Positions 54,025 through 63,279 of a stretch of DNA of 64,000 bases are shown piece after piece (the first letter of the stretch is position 1; each line of letters starts with the position of its first letter). A program made the position numbers and the translations under genes. The stretch lies in assembly GCA_965219485.1 (NCBI GenBank), contig OZ244774.1:1426001-1490000 (forward strand), in the 5' to 3' direction. This DNA comes from UBA8337 sp937907245. GTDB lineage: Bacteria > Pseudomonadota > Alphaproteobacteria > RS24. Below the pieces are notes generated by a model. The model had not been told where the DNA came from and searched no databases. It saw only the letters and a program-made list of their open reading frames with translations.

Positions 54025-55860
54025 GTGAGCAAATCCCTCGATATTGATGACAGTTTGACGGTCACCCATAATCAGCGCCACGACGTGCAAGAGCGGTATC
54101 ATAAACGCCGGTCCCGTTCGCTGGCGCTTATTGAGCGCATGCTGCGGAGCTATTTGCGTCCCTATCTTGGTCTTTTGGGGCTCTCGATTGTCGCCAATAT
54201 CATCGTCGCGGCCACCACTGGCGCGCTGCCTTGGTTTATTCAAATGGCCATCGACGAAGTGTTTAATGGCAAAAATGAAACCATGTTATTGATCATCCCC
54301 ATCGCCGTCGTGAGCGTTTCCATTCTCAAAAGTCTAGCCACCTATGGCTCAAATGTGATCATGAATTTTGTCGGCCAAGGCTCGACGGCAAATTTACAAC
54401 GCGATTTATTTGCTCGCCTAATGCGGGGCGACTTGGCTTATGTTTCTACGCAGCATAGCGGCGCGTATATTTCCATTTTCATGAATGACGCCACGCGTCT
54501 GCGCGACACCGTGTCTGGCACCATTATCGCTCTGGCGCGGCATTTGCTGACCATTGTGGCGCTCATCGGTTTCATGTTCACCATCAATTGGCATTTGGCT
54601 TTAATCTACACCGTCATCGTGGTGCCCATGGGCATTGTCTCGATGCGCCGCTTGGGCAAAGTAACGCGCTCGGCTTCGCGCCAAGGCCTTGAGGAAACCA
54701 GCGAGCTATCGACATTTATTATGGAGAGCCTGTCCGGTTTGCGCATCGTCAAAGCCTATGGACAAGAAGACCAGCAAATTAGCCGAGCCCGCGCAACCAT
54801 CGACCGAGTGCTCGACTATACGATGCGCGCCCTCAAAGCCCGTGCCGCCGCCAGCCCCGCCATTGAAGGGCTCGCAGGCCTTGCCGTTGGCGCCATTATT
54901 TATGTTGGCGGCTATCAATCCATGCAAGGCAATCTGACAGCCGGCGAATTTATGGGCTTTATCACGGCCCTGCTCGCGGTGTATCAGCCGCTGCGCTCGG
55001 TCGCGAATATTCAAACTATTTTACAAGAAGGCGTCGCGGCAGGCACCCGAGTTTTTACGATCCTCGACCAAACAGACGCCGTCACAGATGCGACAGACGC
55101 CAAAACACTCACCATAAAAAAAGGCGCCATCCATTTCGAGAAAGTGACCTTCCAATATGATGGCCGCGATATTCCTGCCCTCCAAGATGTCTCCATTCAG
55201 GTGCCGGCGGGCAAGACCATTGCCTTGGTTGGTCAATCGGGTTCGGGCAAATCTACTTTGCTGAATTTGGTTTTGCGTTTCTTTGATGTGAGCCAAGGCA
55301 GCATTCAAATTGACGGGCAAGACATTCGCTCGGTCGACCTCAACAGCTTACGCCGCGCCACCGCTTTGGTGACCCAAGACCCATTTTTATTCGACGATAC
55401 CATTGCCAATAATATTTCCTACGGCAAAGAAGACTTTTCCCAAGCCGACATTGAGCAAGCGGCCAAACAAGCGGCCGCTCACGATTTCATTATTGATATG
55501 CCAGACGGCTATCAAACCCGCGTGGGCGAGAGCGGCCTGCGCCTTTCGGGCGGACAAAAACAGCGCATTGCCATTGCTCGCGCCATGCTAAAAGACGCAC
55601 CAATTTTGCTTCTCGATGAAGCCACATCCGCGCTCGACACGGCATCCGAACAAAAAGTTCAAAGCGCCCTGACCGAGCTGATGAAAGGGCGCACCTCGCT
55701 GGTTATCGCTCACAGATTATCAACCATCATGCATGCGGATGAAATTTTTGTGATGGAAAACGGCCAAGTGGTCGAACACGGCACGCATGCGCAATTGCTG
55801 GATAAGCAAAGCGTTTATGCCGACCTCTATGACCGACAATTCGCCAATGAGGCGGAGTAA
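54025..55860 (+). CDS. ABC transporter ATP-binding/permease (MsbA-like)
   Basis: Half-transporter with fused membrane and ATPase domains. 611 residues: a polar N-terminus of about 45 residues, six membrane helices, then ATPase with Walker A LVGQSGSGKSTLLN, Q-loop TQDPFLFDD, signature LRLSGGQKQR and Walker B PILLLDEATSALD. Sits directly ahead of waaA and lpxK, so lipid A or lipid flipping is a likely role (context inference). Start is GTG at 54025. Its stop shares an A with the waaA start (TAATG). Confidence 0.9.
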   Translation: MSKSLDIDDSLTVTHNQRHDVQERYHKRRSRSLALIERMLRSYLRPYLGLLGLSIVANIIVAATTGALPWFIQMAIDEVFNGKNETMLLIIPIAVVSVSILKSLATYGSNVIMNFVGQGSTANLQRDLFARLMRGDLAYVSTQHSGAYISIFMNDATRLRDTVSGTIIALARHLLTIVALIGFMFTINWHLALIYTVIVVPMGIVSMRRLGKVTRSASRQGLEETSELSTFIMESLSGLRIVKAYGQEDQQISRARATIDRVLDYTMRALKARAAASPAIEGLAGLAVGAIIYVGGYQSMQGNLTAGEFMGFITALLAVYQPLRSVANIQTILQEGVAAGTRVFTILDQTDAVTDATDAKTLTIKKGAIHFEKVTFQYDGRDIPALQDVSIQVPAGKTIALVGQSGSGKSTLLNLVLRFFDVSQGSIQIDGQDIRSVDLNSLRRATALVTQDPFLFDDTIANNISYGKEDFSQADIEQAAKQAAAHDFIIDMPDGYQTRVGESGLRLSGGQKQRIAIARAMLKDAPILLLDEATSALDTASEQKVQSALTELMKGRTSLVIAHRLSTIMHADEIFVMENGQVVEHGTHAQLLDKQSVYADLYDRQFANEAE

Positions 55861-57191
55861 TGGCCGCCCTGCGGCTTTATCAATTTATAGTATTTTTAAG
55901 CGCGCCGTTCTTGCGCCTCAGTCTCGCGCGCCGTGCGGCCAAGGGCCGCGAAGATAAAGCGCGGCTGCGCGAACGCCTCGGCCGCGCCTCTTTAAAACGT
56001 CCGCAAGGGCATATGATATGGGTTCATGCCGCCAGCGTGGGCGAGACCCTATCGGTCTTGCCGCTGTTGGAAGACATTCTGGCCAGCCGCCCCGCGCAAT
56101 CGATTTTGCTAACCACCGGCACTCGCACCTCGGCGCGATTGGTGGCCAAATTTCAAACCGCGCACCCTGATTTGCGCCCGCGCCTGAAGCATCAATTCGC
56201 GCCTTTAGACCGGGGGCCTTATGTCTCGTCCTTTCTAGATCACTGGCAGCCAAACGCAGCCCTTTGGGTGGAAAGCGAAATATGGCCGAACTTGGTTTTG
56301 GCCTGCGCGAAACGCGACATTCCCCTGGTTATGGTAAACGGGCGCTTATCGGCGCGCAGTTTTTCTCGCTGGAAAAAACTATCCGGCACGGCACGGCGCT
56401 TGCTAGGCTCGTTTTCTTTGCTGATGGCGCAAGACGCCACAACCGCAAGTCGGCTGCAGGGGCTTGGCCTCAAACATGTGAAGAACCCTGGTAATTTGAA
56501 ACTCGATGCCCCGGCCCTTGGCGCCGATGATGGCGAGCTATCCGCGCTGCAATCGACATTCGCGAACCGCCCCATTTGGTTTGGCGCCAGCACCCATGCG
56601 AACGAAGAAAGGAGCCTCGGGGAAGCGCATCGGATGATAAAAGCCAGCCTCCCGAATGTGCTAACCCTCATTGCGCCGCGCCACCCAGACAGAGGCGAAG
56701 CGCTGGCCAAACAATTGCGCGCTGCAGGCCATAAGGTGGCGCAACGCAGCCAAGACGAGGCGCCCGATGCCGATACAGATATTTATCTGCTCGATACTTT
56801 GGGCGAATTGGGTCTGTTTTATCGGCTCAGCAATATCGTTCTTATCGGCGGTACGCTTATTCCGCACGGCGGACAGAACCCCATTGAGGCGGCTCGCCTG
56901 AAGTGCGCTATCTTGCACGGACCGCATATTGAAAACTTCCAAGAAATGTTCGACGCCCTAGAGGCCGCCCAAGCCGTCGCCTCGATTGCCGATACACCAA
57001 CCTTGGCAGCACAAGTTAAAGCCTTGTTACAAAACCCCGCCACGGTGGAGCAAATGTCCGAGGCCGCGCTGGCTTACGCCCACGAAATGACCGGCACGCG
57101 CGCCCGCGTTATCAACTTGCTGGCCCCTTATTTGACGACAGCTGACACCCCGCCGCCGAGCCCCATAATGCAAGAGGCACACGATGGCTGA
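55860..57191 (+). CDS. waaA: 3-deoxy-D-manno-octulosonic acid transferase
   Basis: Adds Kdo to lipid A precursors at the inner membrane. 443 residues. N-terminal membrane-proximal helix (YQFIVFLSAPFLRL), then IWVHAASVGETLSVLPLL, LTTGTRTSARLVAK, WVESEIWPNLVLACAKRDI and the C-terminal GGTLIPHGGQNPIEAARL. Overlaps the ABC gene by 1 nt and lpxK by 8 nt; clear LPS module. Confidence 0.95.
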   Translation: MAALRLYQFIVFLSAPFLRLSLARRAAKGREDKARLRERLGRASLKRPQGHMIWVHAASVGETLSVLPLLEDILASRPAQSILLTTGTRTSARLVAKFQTAHPDLRPRLKHQFAPLDRGPYVSSFLDHWQPNAALWVESEIWPNLVLACAKRDIPLVMVNGRLSARSFSRWKKLSGTARRLLGSFSLLMAQDATTASRLQGLGLKHVKNPGNLKLDAPALGADDGELSALQSTFANRPIWFGASTHANEERSLGEAHRMIKASLPNVLTLIAPRHPDRGEALAKQLRAAGHKVAQRSQDEAPDADTDIYLLDTLGELGLFYRLSNIVLIGGTLIPHGGQNPIEAARLKCAILHGPHIENFQEMFDALEAAQAVASIADTPTLAAQVKALLQNPATVEQMSEAALAYAHEMTGTRARVINLLAPYLTTADTPPPSPIMQEAHDG

Positions 57192-58215
57192 GCCGCGCTT
57201 TTGGCAATCAAAGACCCATCCGGTCTCCCTGGCGATTTTGCCAGCAAGCTATTTATACGCAGGCCTAGAGGCGCTCAACCGCCGGTTTACTCATGCGCAA
57301 CACCCAGGCAAACCGGTTATTTGCGTTGGTAATTTAACCGCAGGCGGGGCTGGCAAAACGCCAACCGTGCAGTGGTTAACCAAGTGGCTGACGCAAGAGA
57401 ATAGGCGCCCTGCCGTTTTATCGCGCGGCTTTGGCGGTAGCCTCAAAGGGCCCTTGCGCGTCGAGCCAACCCAACATAGCGCCGCGCAAGTGGGCGATGA
57501 GCCCCTGATGTTGGCCGATACTTGCGCCGTCTATATTTGTGCCGACCGCCACCAAAGCCTGAGATTAGCGGCGCAAGATGGCCACACCGTTATGGTGAAA
57601 GATGATGGATTTCAAAATCCGTCGATGACGCATCATTTCAATTTAATTGTTATTGATGGCGCCACAGGCATTGGTAACGGACGCCTGCTTCCCGCAGGGC
57701 CTTTGCGCCAACCGCTGTCAATTGCGCTCAAAAAACTGGATGCACTGCTGGTTATCGGTGAGCCCAGCCATAGCAGTCTCGAGCCTTTGATGAAATCTGT
57801 GAAGGCCATGGGCAAGCCGGTATTTAGGGGCGAGATAAAACCACAGAGCGCCAAGCCCAAAAAATCTAACGCCCGCGTCCACGCGTTTTGCGGTATCGCA
57901 AAGCCAGAAAAATTTATCGCCAGCCTGCGGGAACATGGCTATGACGTGGCGCAAGTCTCGAGCTTTGGCGACCATCATGCCTTTACCGAGGCGGAGGCCG
58001 AACGCTTATTGGCTTCGGATTTAAAATTAATCACCACGCAAAAAGACATGGCACGCTTACAAGGTAGTGCAAAAGGCACGGCGCTCGCGCATTTGGCCAA
58101 AGCCGCCAGCTCCCTGCCTATCGCCCTGCATATTCCAGAGGGCGAAGCCTTGCGGGAAGCCATTGATACGGCGCTTGAGCAAAAACAAGCCAGCCAGCTT
58201 TATAAATCTTACTAG
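57184..58215 (+). CDS. lpxK: tetraacyldisaccharide 4'-kinase
   Basis: Phosphorylates lipid A disaccharide at the inner membrane. 343 residues. N-terminal membrane-associated helix, Walker A GNLTAGGAGKTPTVQWL, then VLSRGFGG, VGDEPLM and KDDGFQNPSMTHHFNLIVIDG. The stop codon overlaps the stop of the convergent M23 gene (CTAG, 58212-58215). Confidence 0.96.
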   Translation: MAEPRFWQSKTHPVSLAILPASYLYAGLEALNRRFTHAQHPGKPVICVGNLTAGGAGKTPTVQWLTKWLTQENRRPAVLSRGFGGSLKGPLRVEPTQHSAAQVGDEPLMLADTCAVYICADRHQSLRLAAQDGHTVMVKDDGFQNPSMTHHFNLIVIDGATGIGNGRLLPAGPLRQPLSIALKKLDALLVIGEPSHSSLEPLMKSVKAMGKPVFRGEIKPQSAKPKKSNARVHAFCGIAKPEKFIASLREHGYDVAQVSSFGDHHAFTEAEAERLLASDLKLITTQKDMARLQGSAKGTALAHLAKAASSLPIALHIPEGEALREAIDTALEQKQASQLYKSY

Positions 58216-59078
58216 GGCCTTGGCGGGTTTGGCGGGCTAGGCGGGCTAGGCGGGCTAGGCGAGCCAGCCGCCACCAAAGCGGGGTCTAGGCGTGCACCGC
58301 CCCAAAACATACGCCAATCCAAATGCGGGCCCGTAGAGCGTCCTGTCGAGCCGACGGTGGCAATGACATCGCCAGCCGCCACCACATCGCCAACCTCGAC
58401 GTTTAAACTATCCAAATGCATAAAGGCTGAGGTCACTTTGAGCCCATGGTCGATAAATACCAACCCGCCTTCAAAATACATATCGGGCTCAGCCAAGGTT
58501 ACTTGGCCAGGGGCAGGCGCCACCACTTTGGTGCCGCGCGGCGCCGCGATATCAATGCCGAAATGCGGCCGTCGTGCCTCGCCATTGTAAAACCGTTGGC
58601 TACCATAAACACCGCTGATACGCCCTTTCACAGGCCAGCTAAAGGGGTGCGAAAAATCTGCCTCGCGGCGCAGGCCGGCGCGGGCAGCGCGTTTTAATTT
58701 GCCTTGCGCGAGGATGCGCGCCAAGGCCGCTTCGGGCGGCGTTACCATAGTGGGCGGCAAGCCATCGATACGCTGAATATTATAACTGCGCTTGGTTAAT
58801 GTGATCGGCACTTGCGCCGATTTTTGTCCGCGGGTGAAACGAATGTTTTGGGCCAATTTTGCATCGCGGCCAAAGCCCAGGACGGTGTAATTATCCACCA
58901 CTGGCAAAGCTTCTCCATTGAGGCTTACTTTTGTTCCCTTGGTGAGTTGCAACACCACCATGCCACCTTGGCTGAATTTTCCGCTCTGGCTTTTAACAAA
59001 GTCAGACGATATATCTGCCGCTTGTGCGTAAGAAAACATCGCAATGCCGAAAGCGGCAAGAGAGACCACCTTAAGCAT
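58212..59078 (-). CDS. M23-family peptidase-like protein with proline-rich tail
   Basis: 288 residues: signal peptide (MLKVVSLAAFGIAMFSYAQA), beta-rich N-terminal domain, then an M23/LytM domain with GVYGSQRFYNGEARRPHFGIDIAAPRGT (Zn ligands H and D in HFGID) and STGRSTGPHLDWRMFW, where the usual HxH is HxD. The end is a Ser-Pro-Pro repeat. Likely acts on peptidoglycan or regulates amidases. ATG 59078 chosen because it gives a clean signal peptide; an ATG at 59120 adds 14 residues. Overlaps the DUF2093 gene by 8 nt. Confidence 0.88.
   Translation of the reverse strand: MLKVVSLAAFGIAMFSYAQAADISSDFVKSQSGKFSQGGMVVLQLTKGTKVSLNGEALPVVDNYTVLGFGRDAKLAQNIRFTRGQKSAQVPITLTKRSYNIQRIDGLPPTMVTPPEAALARILAQGKLKRAARAGLRREADFSHPFSWPVKGRISGVYGSQRFYNGEARRPHFGIDIAAPRGTKVVAPAPGQVTLAEPDMYFEGGLVFIDHGLKVTSAFMHLDSLNVEVGDVVAAGDVIATVGSTGRSTGPHLDWRMFWGGARLDPALVAAGSPSPPSPPSPPNPPRP
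58222..58266 (-). repeat. 9-bp tandem repeat at the end of the M23 gene
   Basis: Five units of GGCGGGCTA-type 9-mers begin at 58222, 58231, 58240, 58249 and 58258; the middle three are identical. On the minus strand they encode a Ser/Asn-Pro-Pro tail. Confidence 0.9.
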
Positions 59079-59271
59079 TTTGATTTTGCGCCAACTCGGC
59101 TTGCATCGATACTTCGGCATCGAAATAAGGCTCTTGCCGATCGACGCTCCAATAGCGCAAATCTTCTAGCGCGATGGCTTTTCCAGTCACGGCGCAGCTA
59201 ACAAATGCGCCTGGCATCAGCACGTCGAAATCTCCATCGAGATATTTAATTTTGGCTTCTCCACCGGTCAT
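59071..59271 (-). CDS. DUF2093 domain protein
   Basis: 66 residues. KIKYLDGDFDVLMPGAFVSCAVTGKAIALEDLRYWSVDRQEPY (read as KIKYLDGDFDVLMPGAFVSC, then LRYWSVDRQEPY) matches the small alphaproteobacterial DUF2093 family, commonly next to xseA. Function unknown. Between xseA (16 nt) and the M23 gene (8 nt overlap). Confidence 0.88.
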   Translation of the reverse strand: MTGGEAKIKYLDGDFDVLMPGAFVSCAVTGKAIALEDLRYWSVDRQEPYFDAEVSMQAELAQNQNA

Positions 59272-59287
59272 ATTATTTTCCTCTGCC

Positions 59288-60721
59288 TTATATTAATTGG
59301 CCTTGGCTTCCATCGCTAGGCTTTTTCGGAGCTGGTTTTTTGCGCGGGCTTGGTTTGGCGGCGGGGCGCGCGCCGCCCTCTACCCGCGCAGTCAGGCTTT
59401 GGTCTCCCGCTAGCCGAATGTCCAACAGGCTGGCATCGGGGGCTTGGCTAGCTTGGCGTACGGGTTTGCCATGTTCGTTCAACACCAAGGCGAAGCCGCG
59501 CTCCAAAATACTTTCATGGCTCAACACTCGCAATTGGCGCGCCGCCGATTGCACCCTTGCGGTTTGGCGTTCCAGCGCGCCACGCGTTTGCACTTGCGCG
59601 CGTTGGAACAAGCCCGCCACACGCTCGCCCACATGGCGCAAACGCACTTGCAATGCCATGGGGGTTAGGCGGGCGGCGCTTTGGCTAAACCGCGCGTTAT
59701 GAGCGTTAATATTGCTTTGCAAAGCCCCGCCAAGGCGCTGTGCCAGAGTGTCGAGGCGTTGGGCCGGCAAGGCCAGAATGTCTTCGAGCTTGGGCAGCCC
59801 GCGCGCCAAACCCACAAGATGCGCCTTCTGGCGTTCCAACTCGCGGGCTTGCGCACGTTGTAACCGCAGGCCCAAGTCTTGCGTTTGAACGCTCAAATCC
59901 GCGCGCACTGGCACGGCCATTTCAGCCGCTGCGGTTGGCGTAGGGGCACGTCTGTCGGCGGCATAATCGAGCAGCGTCGTATCGGTCTCATGACCCACTG
60001 CCGAGATGAGCGGAATATCAGATTGAGCGGCTGCGCGAATAACCACTTCTTCATTGAAGCCCCAAAGGTCTTCCAAACTGCCGCCACCGCGCGCCACAAT
60101 AAGCACATCAGGGCGCGCAATCTCGCCGCCTGCGGGCAAAGCATTAAAGCCTGCAATGGCTTTGGCTACTTCCTCGGCGCAAGTCTCGCCTTGCACGCGC
60201 ACCGGCCAGACCAAAACATGGCGCGGAAACCGATCGCTCAAACGATGCAAAATATCACGGATGACCGCGCCGCTAGGGCTGGTAATCACGCCAATGGTTT
60301 CAGGCAAAAAGGGCAGCGGTTTTTTGCGTGCCTCGTCAAACAGCCCCTCGGCCGCCAATTGTTTTTTTCGCGCTTCCAGCAGCGCCATTAACGCGCCCTC
60401 GCCAGCCGGCTCCATGCTCTCGACAACCAATTGGTAGCGCGATTGCCCGGGAAAAGTTGTTAGCTTGCCGGTCATAATAACCTCAAGCCCTTGCTCGGGT
60501 TGCAGGGTTAGCTTTTGCGCCGTGCCCTTCCACATAACGCCAGCCAAAACTGCCTTTTCGTCTTTCACATCAAAATAAACATGGCCCGAGGCGGGGCGCG
60601 ACACGCGGCCCAATTCGCCGCGCACGCGCACATGGCCGAAACTATCTTCGACCAGACGCTTTATCTGCCCCGAAAGTTCCGAGACACTTAGCTCTATAAG
60701 GTTGTCGCCTGACGCGCTCAT
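59288..60721 (-). CDS. xseA: exodeoxyribonuclease VII large subunit
   Basis: Large subunit of ExoVII, which degrades single-stranded DNA. 477 residues: N-terminal OB-fold (FGHVRVRGELGRVSRPASGHVYF), central catalytic domain with GVITSPSGAVIRDIL and VLIVARGGGSLEDLWGFNEE, then a coiled coil (about 260-400) and basic proline/lysine-rich tail. The small subunit xseB is not in this window. Confidence 0.96.
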   Translation of the reverse strand: MSASGDNLIELSVSELSGQIKRLVEDSFGHVRVRGELGRVSRPASGHVYFDVKDEKAVLAGVMWKGTAQKLTLQPEQGLEVIMTGKLTTFPGQSRYQLVVESMEPAGEGALMALLEARKKQLAAEGLFDEARKKPLPFLPETIGVITSPSGAVIRDILHRLSDRFPRHVLVWPVRVQGETCAEEVAKAIAGFNALPAGGEIARPDVLIVARGGGSLEDLWGFNEEVVIRAAAQSDIPLISAVGHETDTTLLDYAADRRAPTPTAAAEMAVPVRADLSVQTQDLGLRLQRAQARELERQKAHLVGLARGLPKLEDILALPAQRLDTLAQRLGGALQSNINAHNARFSQSAARLTPMALQVRLRHVGERVAGLFQRAQVQTRGALERQTARVQSAARQLRVLSHESILERGFALVLNEHGKPVRQASQAPDASLLDIRLAGDQSLTARVEGGARPAAKPSPRKKPAPKKPSDGSQGQLI

Positions 60722-60860
60722 CTTCTTCCTATGTTGAGCCGAGTGAAAGGCTGGCTCATGTCGTTTTAACTTATCGGCTCTTTATGATAAGACAAATCAC
60801 TTTTGGCGATTCCCCGCCGTTGAAACCCAAGCATGACATGCTTCGCGATAAGAGACAAAG

Positions 60861-62171
60861 ATGACCGATATAAATAGCTCCCCGAAACGCAATATTTTGG
60901 TTTTAGGCTCCGGCGGACGTGAGCACGCCCTGTGCTGGAAAATTGCGCAAAGCCCGCTGCTCGACGCTTTATATTGTGCGCCTGGAAATGGTGGCACCGA
61001 GAGTGTCGCCCATAATGTGAGCCTCGATATGGCAGACCACGCGGCCGTCATTCAATTCTGCCAGGATAAAAACATTCACCTTGTGGTCATCGGCCCCGAA
61101 GCTCCCTTGGTGGCAGGGCTTGCCGATGATTTGGCCGCAGCCAATATTCCCGCCTTCGGCCCCGGCTTTGAGGCCGCCCAATTGGAAGGCTCGAAAGGCT
61201 ACACCAAAGACCTTTGCGCCGAGGCCAATATTCCCACCGCCGCCTATGGCCGTTTTACCAATGCAAAAGACGCTTTGGCCTATCTGGAGACGCAAAACGC
61301 GCCCATCGTGGTGAAAGCCGACGGGCTGGCCGCCGGCAAAGGGGTGATTATCGCCGAGACAATGCAACAAGCGCGCGATGGCGTGGCCGATATTTTCGAC
61401 GGCGCTTTTGGGGAAGCTGGGGCTGAATTGGTCATCGAAGAATTTATGACCGGCGAAGAAGCCAGTTTCTTCGTGCTTTGTGATGGTGAGAACGCTTTGC
61501 CTTTGGCCACCGCGCAAGACCATAAGCGCGTGGGCGATGGCGACACGGGCCCCAATACGGGCGGCATGGGCGCTTATTCTCCGGCCTCGATTATGACCCA
61601 AGAGCTCATTGATATTTCGATGCGCCAAGTCATTCACCCCACTTTGCAAGCCATGGCCAAACGCGGCACCCCCTATCGGGGCGTTTTATACGCGGGCCTT
61701 ATGCTGACGCCTGAAGGGCCCAAACTCGTGGAATATAACGCCCGCTTTGGCGACCCTGAATGCCAAGTGCTGATGATGCGTTTGGCCAGCGATATTGTGC
61801 CCGCTCTAGAAGCGTGTGCCAGCCTCGACGGTAGCACGTCGCTAGCAGGTCTGACGCTCGAGTGGCACCAAGATATGGCTATGTGCGTCGTCATGGCGGC
61901 CAATGGCTATCCAGGCGCCTATGAGAAAGGTAGCGCCATTGGCGGGCTTGATAAAGTAGACGCGGCCACCGTGTTTCATGCCGGCACGGCGCGCGATGCC
62001 GATGGCACGGTTCGCGCCATTGGCGGGCGTGTATTAAATGTAACCGCGCGTGGCAAAACAGTGGCACAAGCGCAGGCAAATGCTTATGCTGGCGTCGATA
62101 CAATTGAATGGCCGGAAGGTTTTTGTCGTCGCGATATCGGACATAAAGAGATTGCGCGCGAAGCCGATTAA
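60861..62171 (+). CDS. purD: phosphoribosylamine-glycine ligase
   Basis: ATP-grasp ligase of purine synthesis joining phosphoribosylamine and glycine. 436 residues. NILVLGSGGREHALCWKIAQS at the start, APGNGGTE, VVIGPEAPLVAGL, VVKADGLAAGKGVI and RFGDPECQV are classic. Divergent from xseA (139 bp between starts). Uses glycine, as does the gcv system of this window, but there is no link other than metabolism. Confidence 0.97.
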   Translation: MTDINSSPKRNILVLGSGGREHALCWKIAQSPLLDALYCAPGNGGTESVAHNVSLDMADHAAVIQFCQDKNIHLVVIGPEAPLVAGLADDLAAANIPAFGPGFEAAQLEGSKGYTKDLCAEANIPTAAYGRFTNAKDALAYLETQNAPIVVKADGLAAGKGVIIAETMQQARDGVADIFDGAFGEAGAELVIEEFMTGEEASFFVLCDGENALPLATAQDHKRVGDGDTGPNTGGMGAYSPASIMTQELIDISMRQVIHPTLQAMAKRGTPYRGVLYAGLMLTPEGPKLVEYNARFGDPECQVLMMRLASDIVPALEACASLDGSTSLAGLTLEWHQDMAMCVVMAANGYPGAYEKGSAIGGLDKVDAATVFHAGTARDADGTVRAIGGRVLNVTARGKTVAQAQANAYAGVDTIEWPEGFCRRDIGHKEIAREAD

Positions 62172-62194
62172 AAACTGACGAGGGAGATCAGCAG

Positions 62195-63271
62195 ATGAAA
62201 GATGAGGGCATCGAACGCTTTGGCGGCACGAAAGATATTGCGGAAACGCATAAATTTGACCAAGCCAAGCTAGAAGAATATGCGCTCGCGCACGTCGAGG
62301 GCTTTCAAGGGCCGTTGGAAGTGCGCCAGTTCAAAGGCGGACAATCGAACCCGACCTATCAGCTGATTACGCCAAATAAAAAATACGTCATGCGTCGCAA
62401 GCCACCCGGAAAATTGCTGCCTTCCGCGCACGCCGTCGACCGCGAATATAAAGTGATTACGGCGCTGGGCAGCACCGGCTTTCCCGTACCGCGCACCTAT
62501 TGCATGTGCGAGGACGAAAGCATAACCGGCACAATTTTTTACATTATGGATATGGTAGAGGGGCGTATTTTGTGGGACCCGCAATTGCCAGACATCCCGC
62601 GCGAAGGCCGCCATGCAATTTTCGATGCCAAAATTAAAACTTTAGCGCAATTGCATAACACCGATTACAAAGCCATCGGCTTGGAAGACTTTGGCAAACC
62701 AGGCGATTATTTCGCTCGCCAAATCTCGCGTTGGACGAAGCAATATCAGCTCTCCGAAACGCAACAGATTGACAGTATGAACAAGCTCATCGATTGGTTG
62801 CCTGGCAATATTCCGGGCGATGATGAAGTATCGATTGTGCATGGCGATTATCGCCTCGACAATATGGTGCTGCACCCCACCGAGCCAAAAGTTTCGGCCG
62901 TTCTCGACTGGGAGCTATCGACGCTGGGGCATCCACTGGGCGATTTTACCTATCACCTCATGCAATGGTATATGCCCAATGATGCGGGCAGCACGAATAC
63001 GCTTTTGGGCTGCGATTTCAGCGCGCTGAATATTCCCGATAAAGACGCCTATACGCGCGCCTATTGCGAGCATACGGGCCGCGATGGCATTGAGAATATG
63101 GACTATTATATCGCCTATAATATGTTCCGCTTGGCAGGTATTTTGCAAGGTATCGTCGGGCGTGTGCGCGATGGTACAGCGTCCAACGCCCATGCTGCGG
63201 CTATGGCAGACCGGGTAAAACCTCTGTCGGATATGGGTTGGGAATTCGCACAAAAAGCGGGGGCTGTTTAG
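62195..63271 (+). CDS. APH-fold phosphotransferase (ACAD10/11-type kinase domain)
   Basis: 358 residues, aminoglycoside-phosphotransferase fold. GGQSNPTYQLITPNKKYVMRRKPPGKLLPSAHAVDREYKV (nucleotide-binding N-lobe, seen as FKGGQSNPTYQL and VMRRKPPGKLLPSAHAVDRE), catalytic HGDYRLDNMVLH, metal-binding LDWELSTLGHPLGDF. This is the kinase domain fused to acyl-CoA dehydrogenase in animal ACAD10/11, where it acts on 4-hydroxy acids; bacterial copies are often near fatty-acid genes, and the substrate here is unknown. GAGGGAG lies ahead of the ATG; 23 nt after purD. Confidence 0.87.
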   Translation: MKDEGIERFGGTKDIAETHKFDQAKLEEYALAHVEGFQGPLEVRQFKGGQSNPTYQLITPNKKYVMRRKPPGKLLPSAHAVDREYKVITALGSTGFPVPRTYCMCEDESITGTIFYIMDMVEGRILWDPQLPDIPREGRHAIFDAKIKTLAQLHNTDYKAIGLEDFGKPGDYFARQISRWTKQYQLSETQQIDSMNKLIDWLPGNIPGDDEVSIVHGDYRLDNMVLHPTEPKVSAVLDWELSTLGHPLGDFTYHLMQWYMPNDAGSTNTLLGCDFSALNIPDKDAYTRAYCEHTGRDGIENMDYYIAYNMFRLAGILQGIVGRVRDGTASNAHAAAMADRVKPLSDMGWEFAQKAGAV

Positions 63272-63279
63272 CTCTCGGT

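Noticed and set aside
60969..61649. 226-codon frame opposite purD
   Set aside because: Shadow of purD; no recognisable motif.
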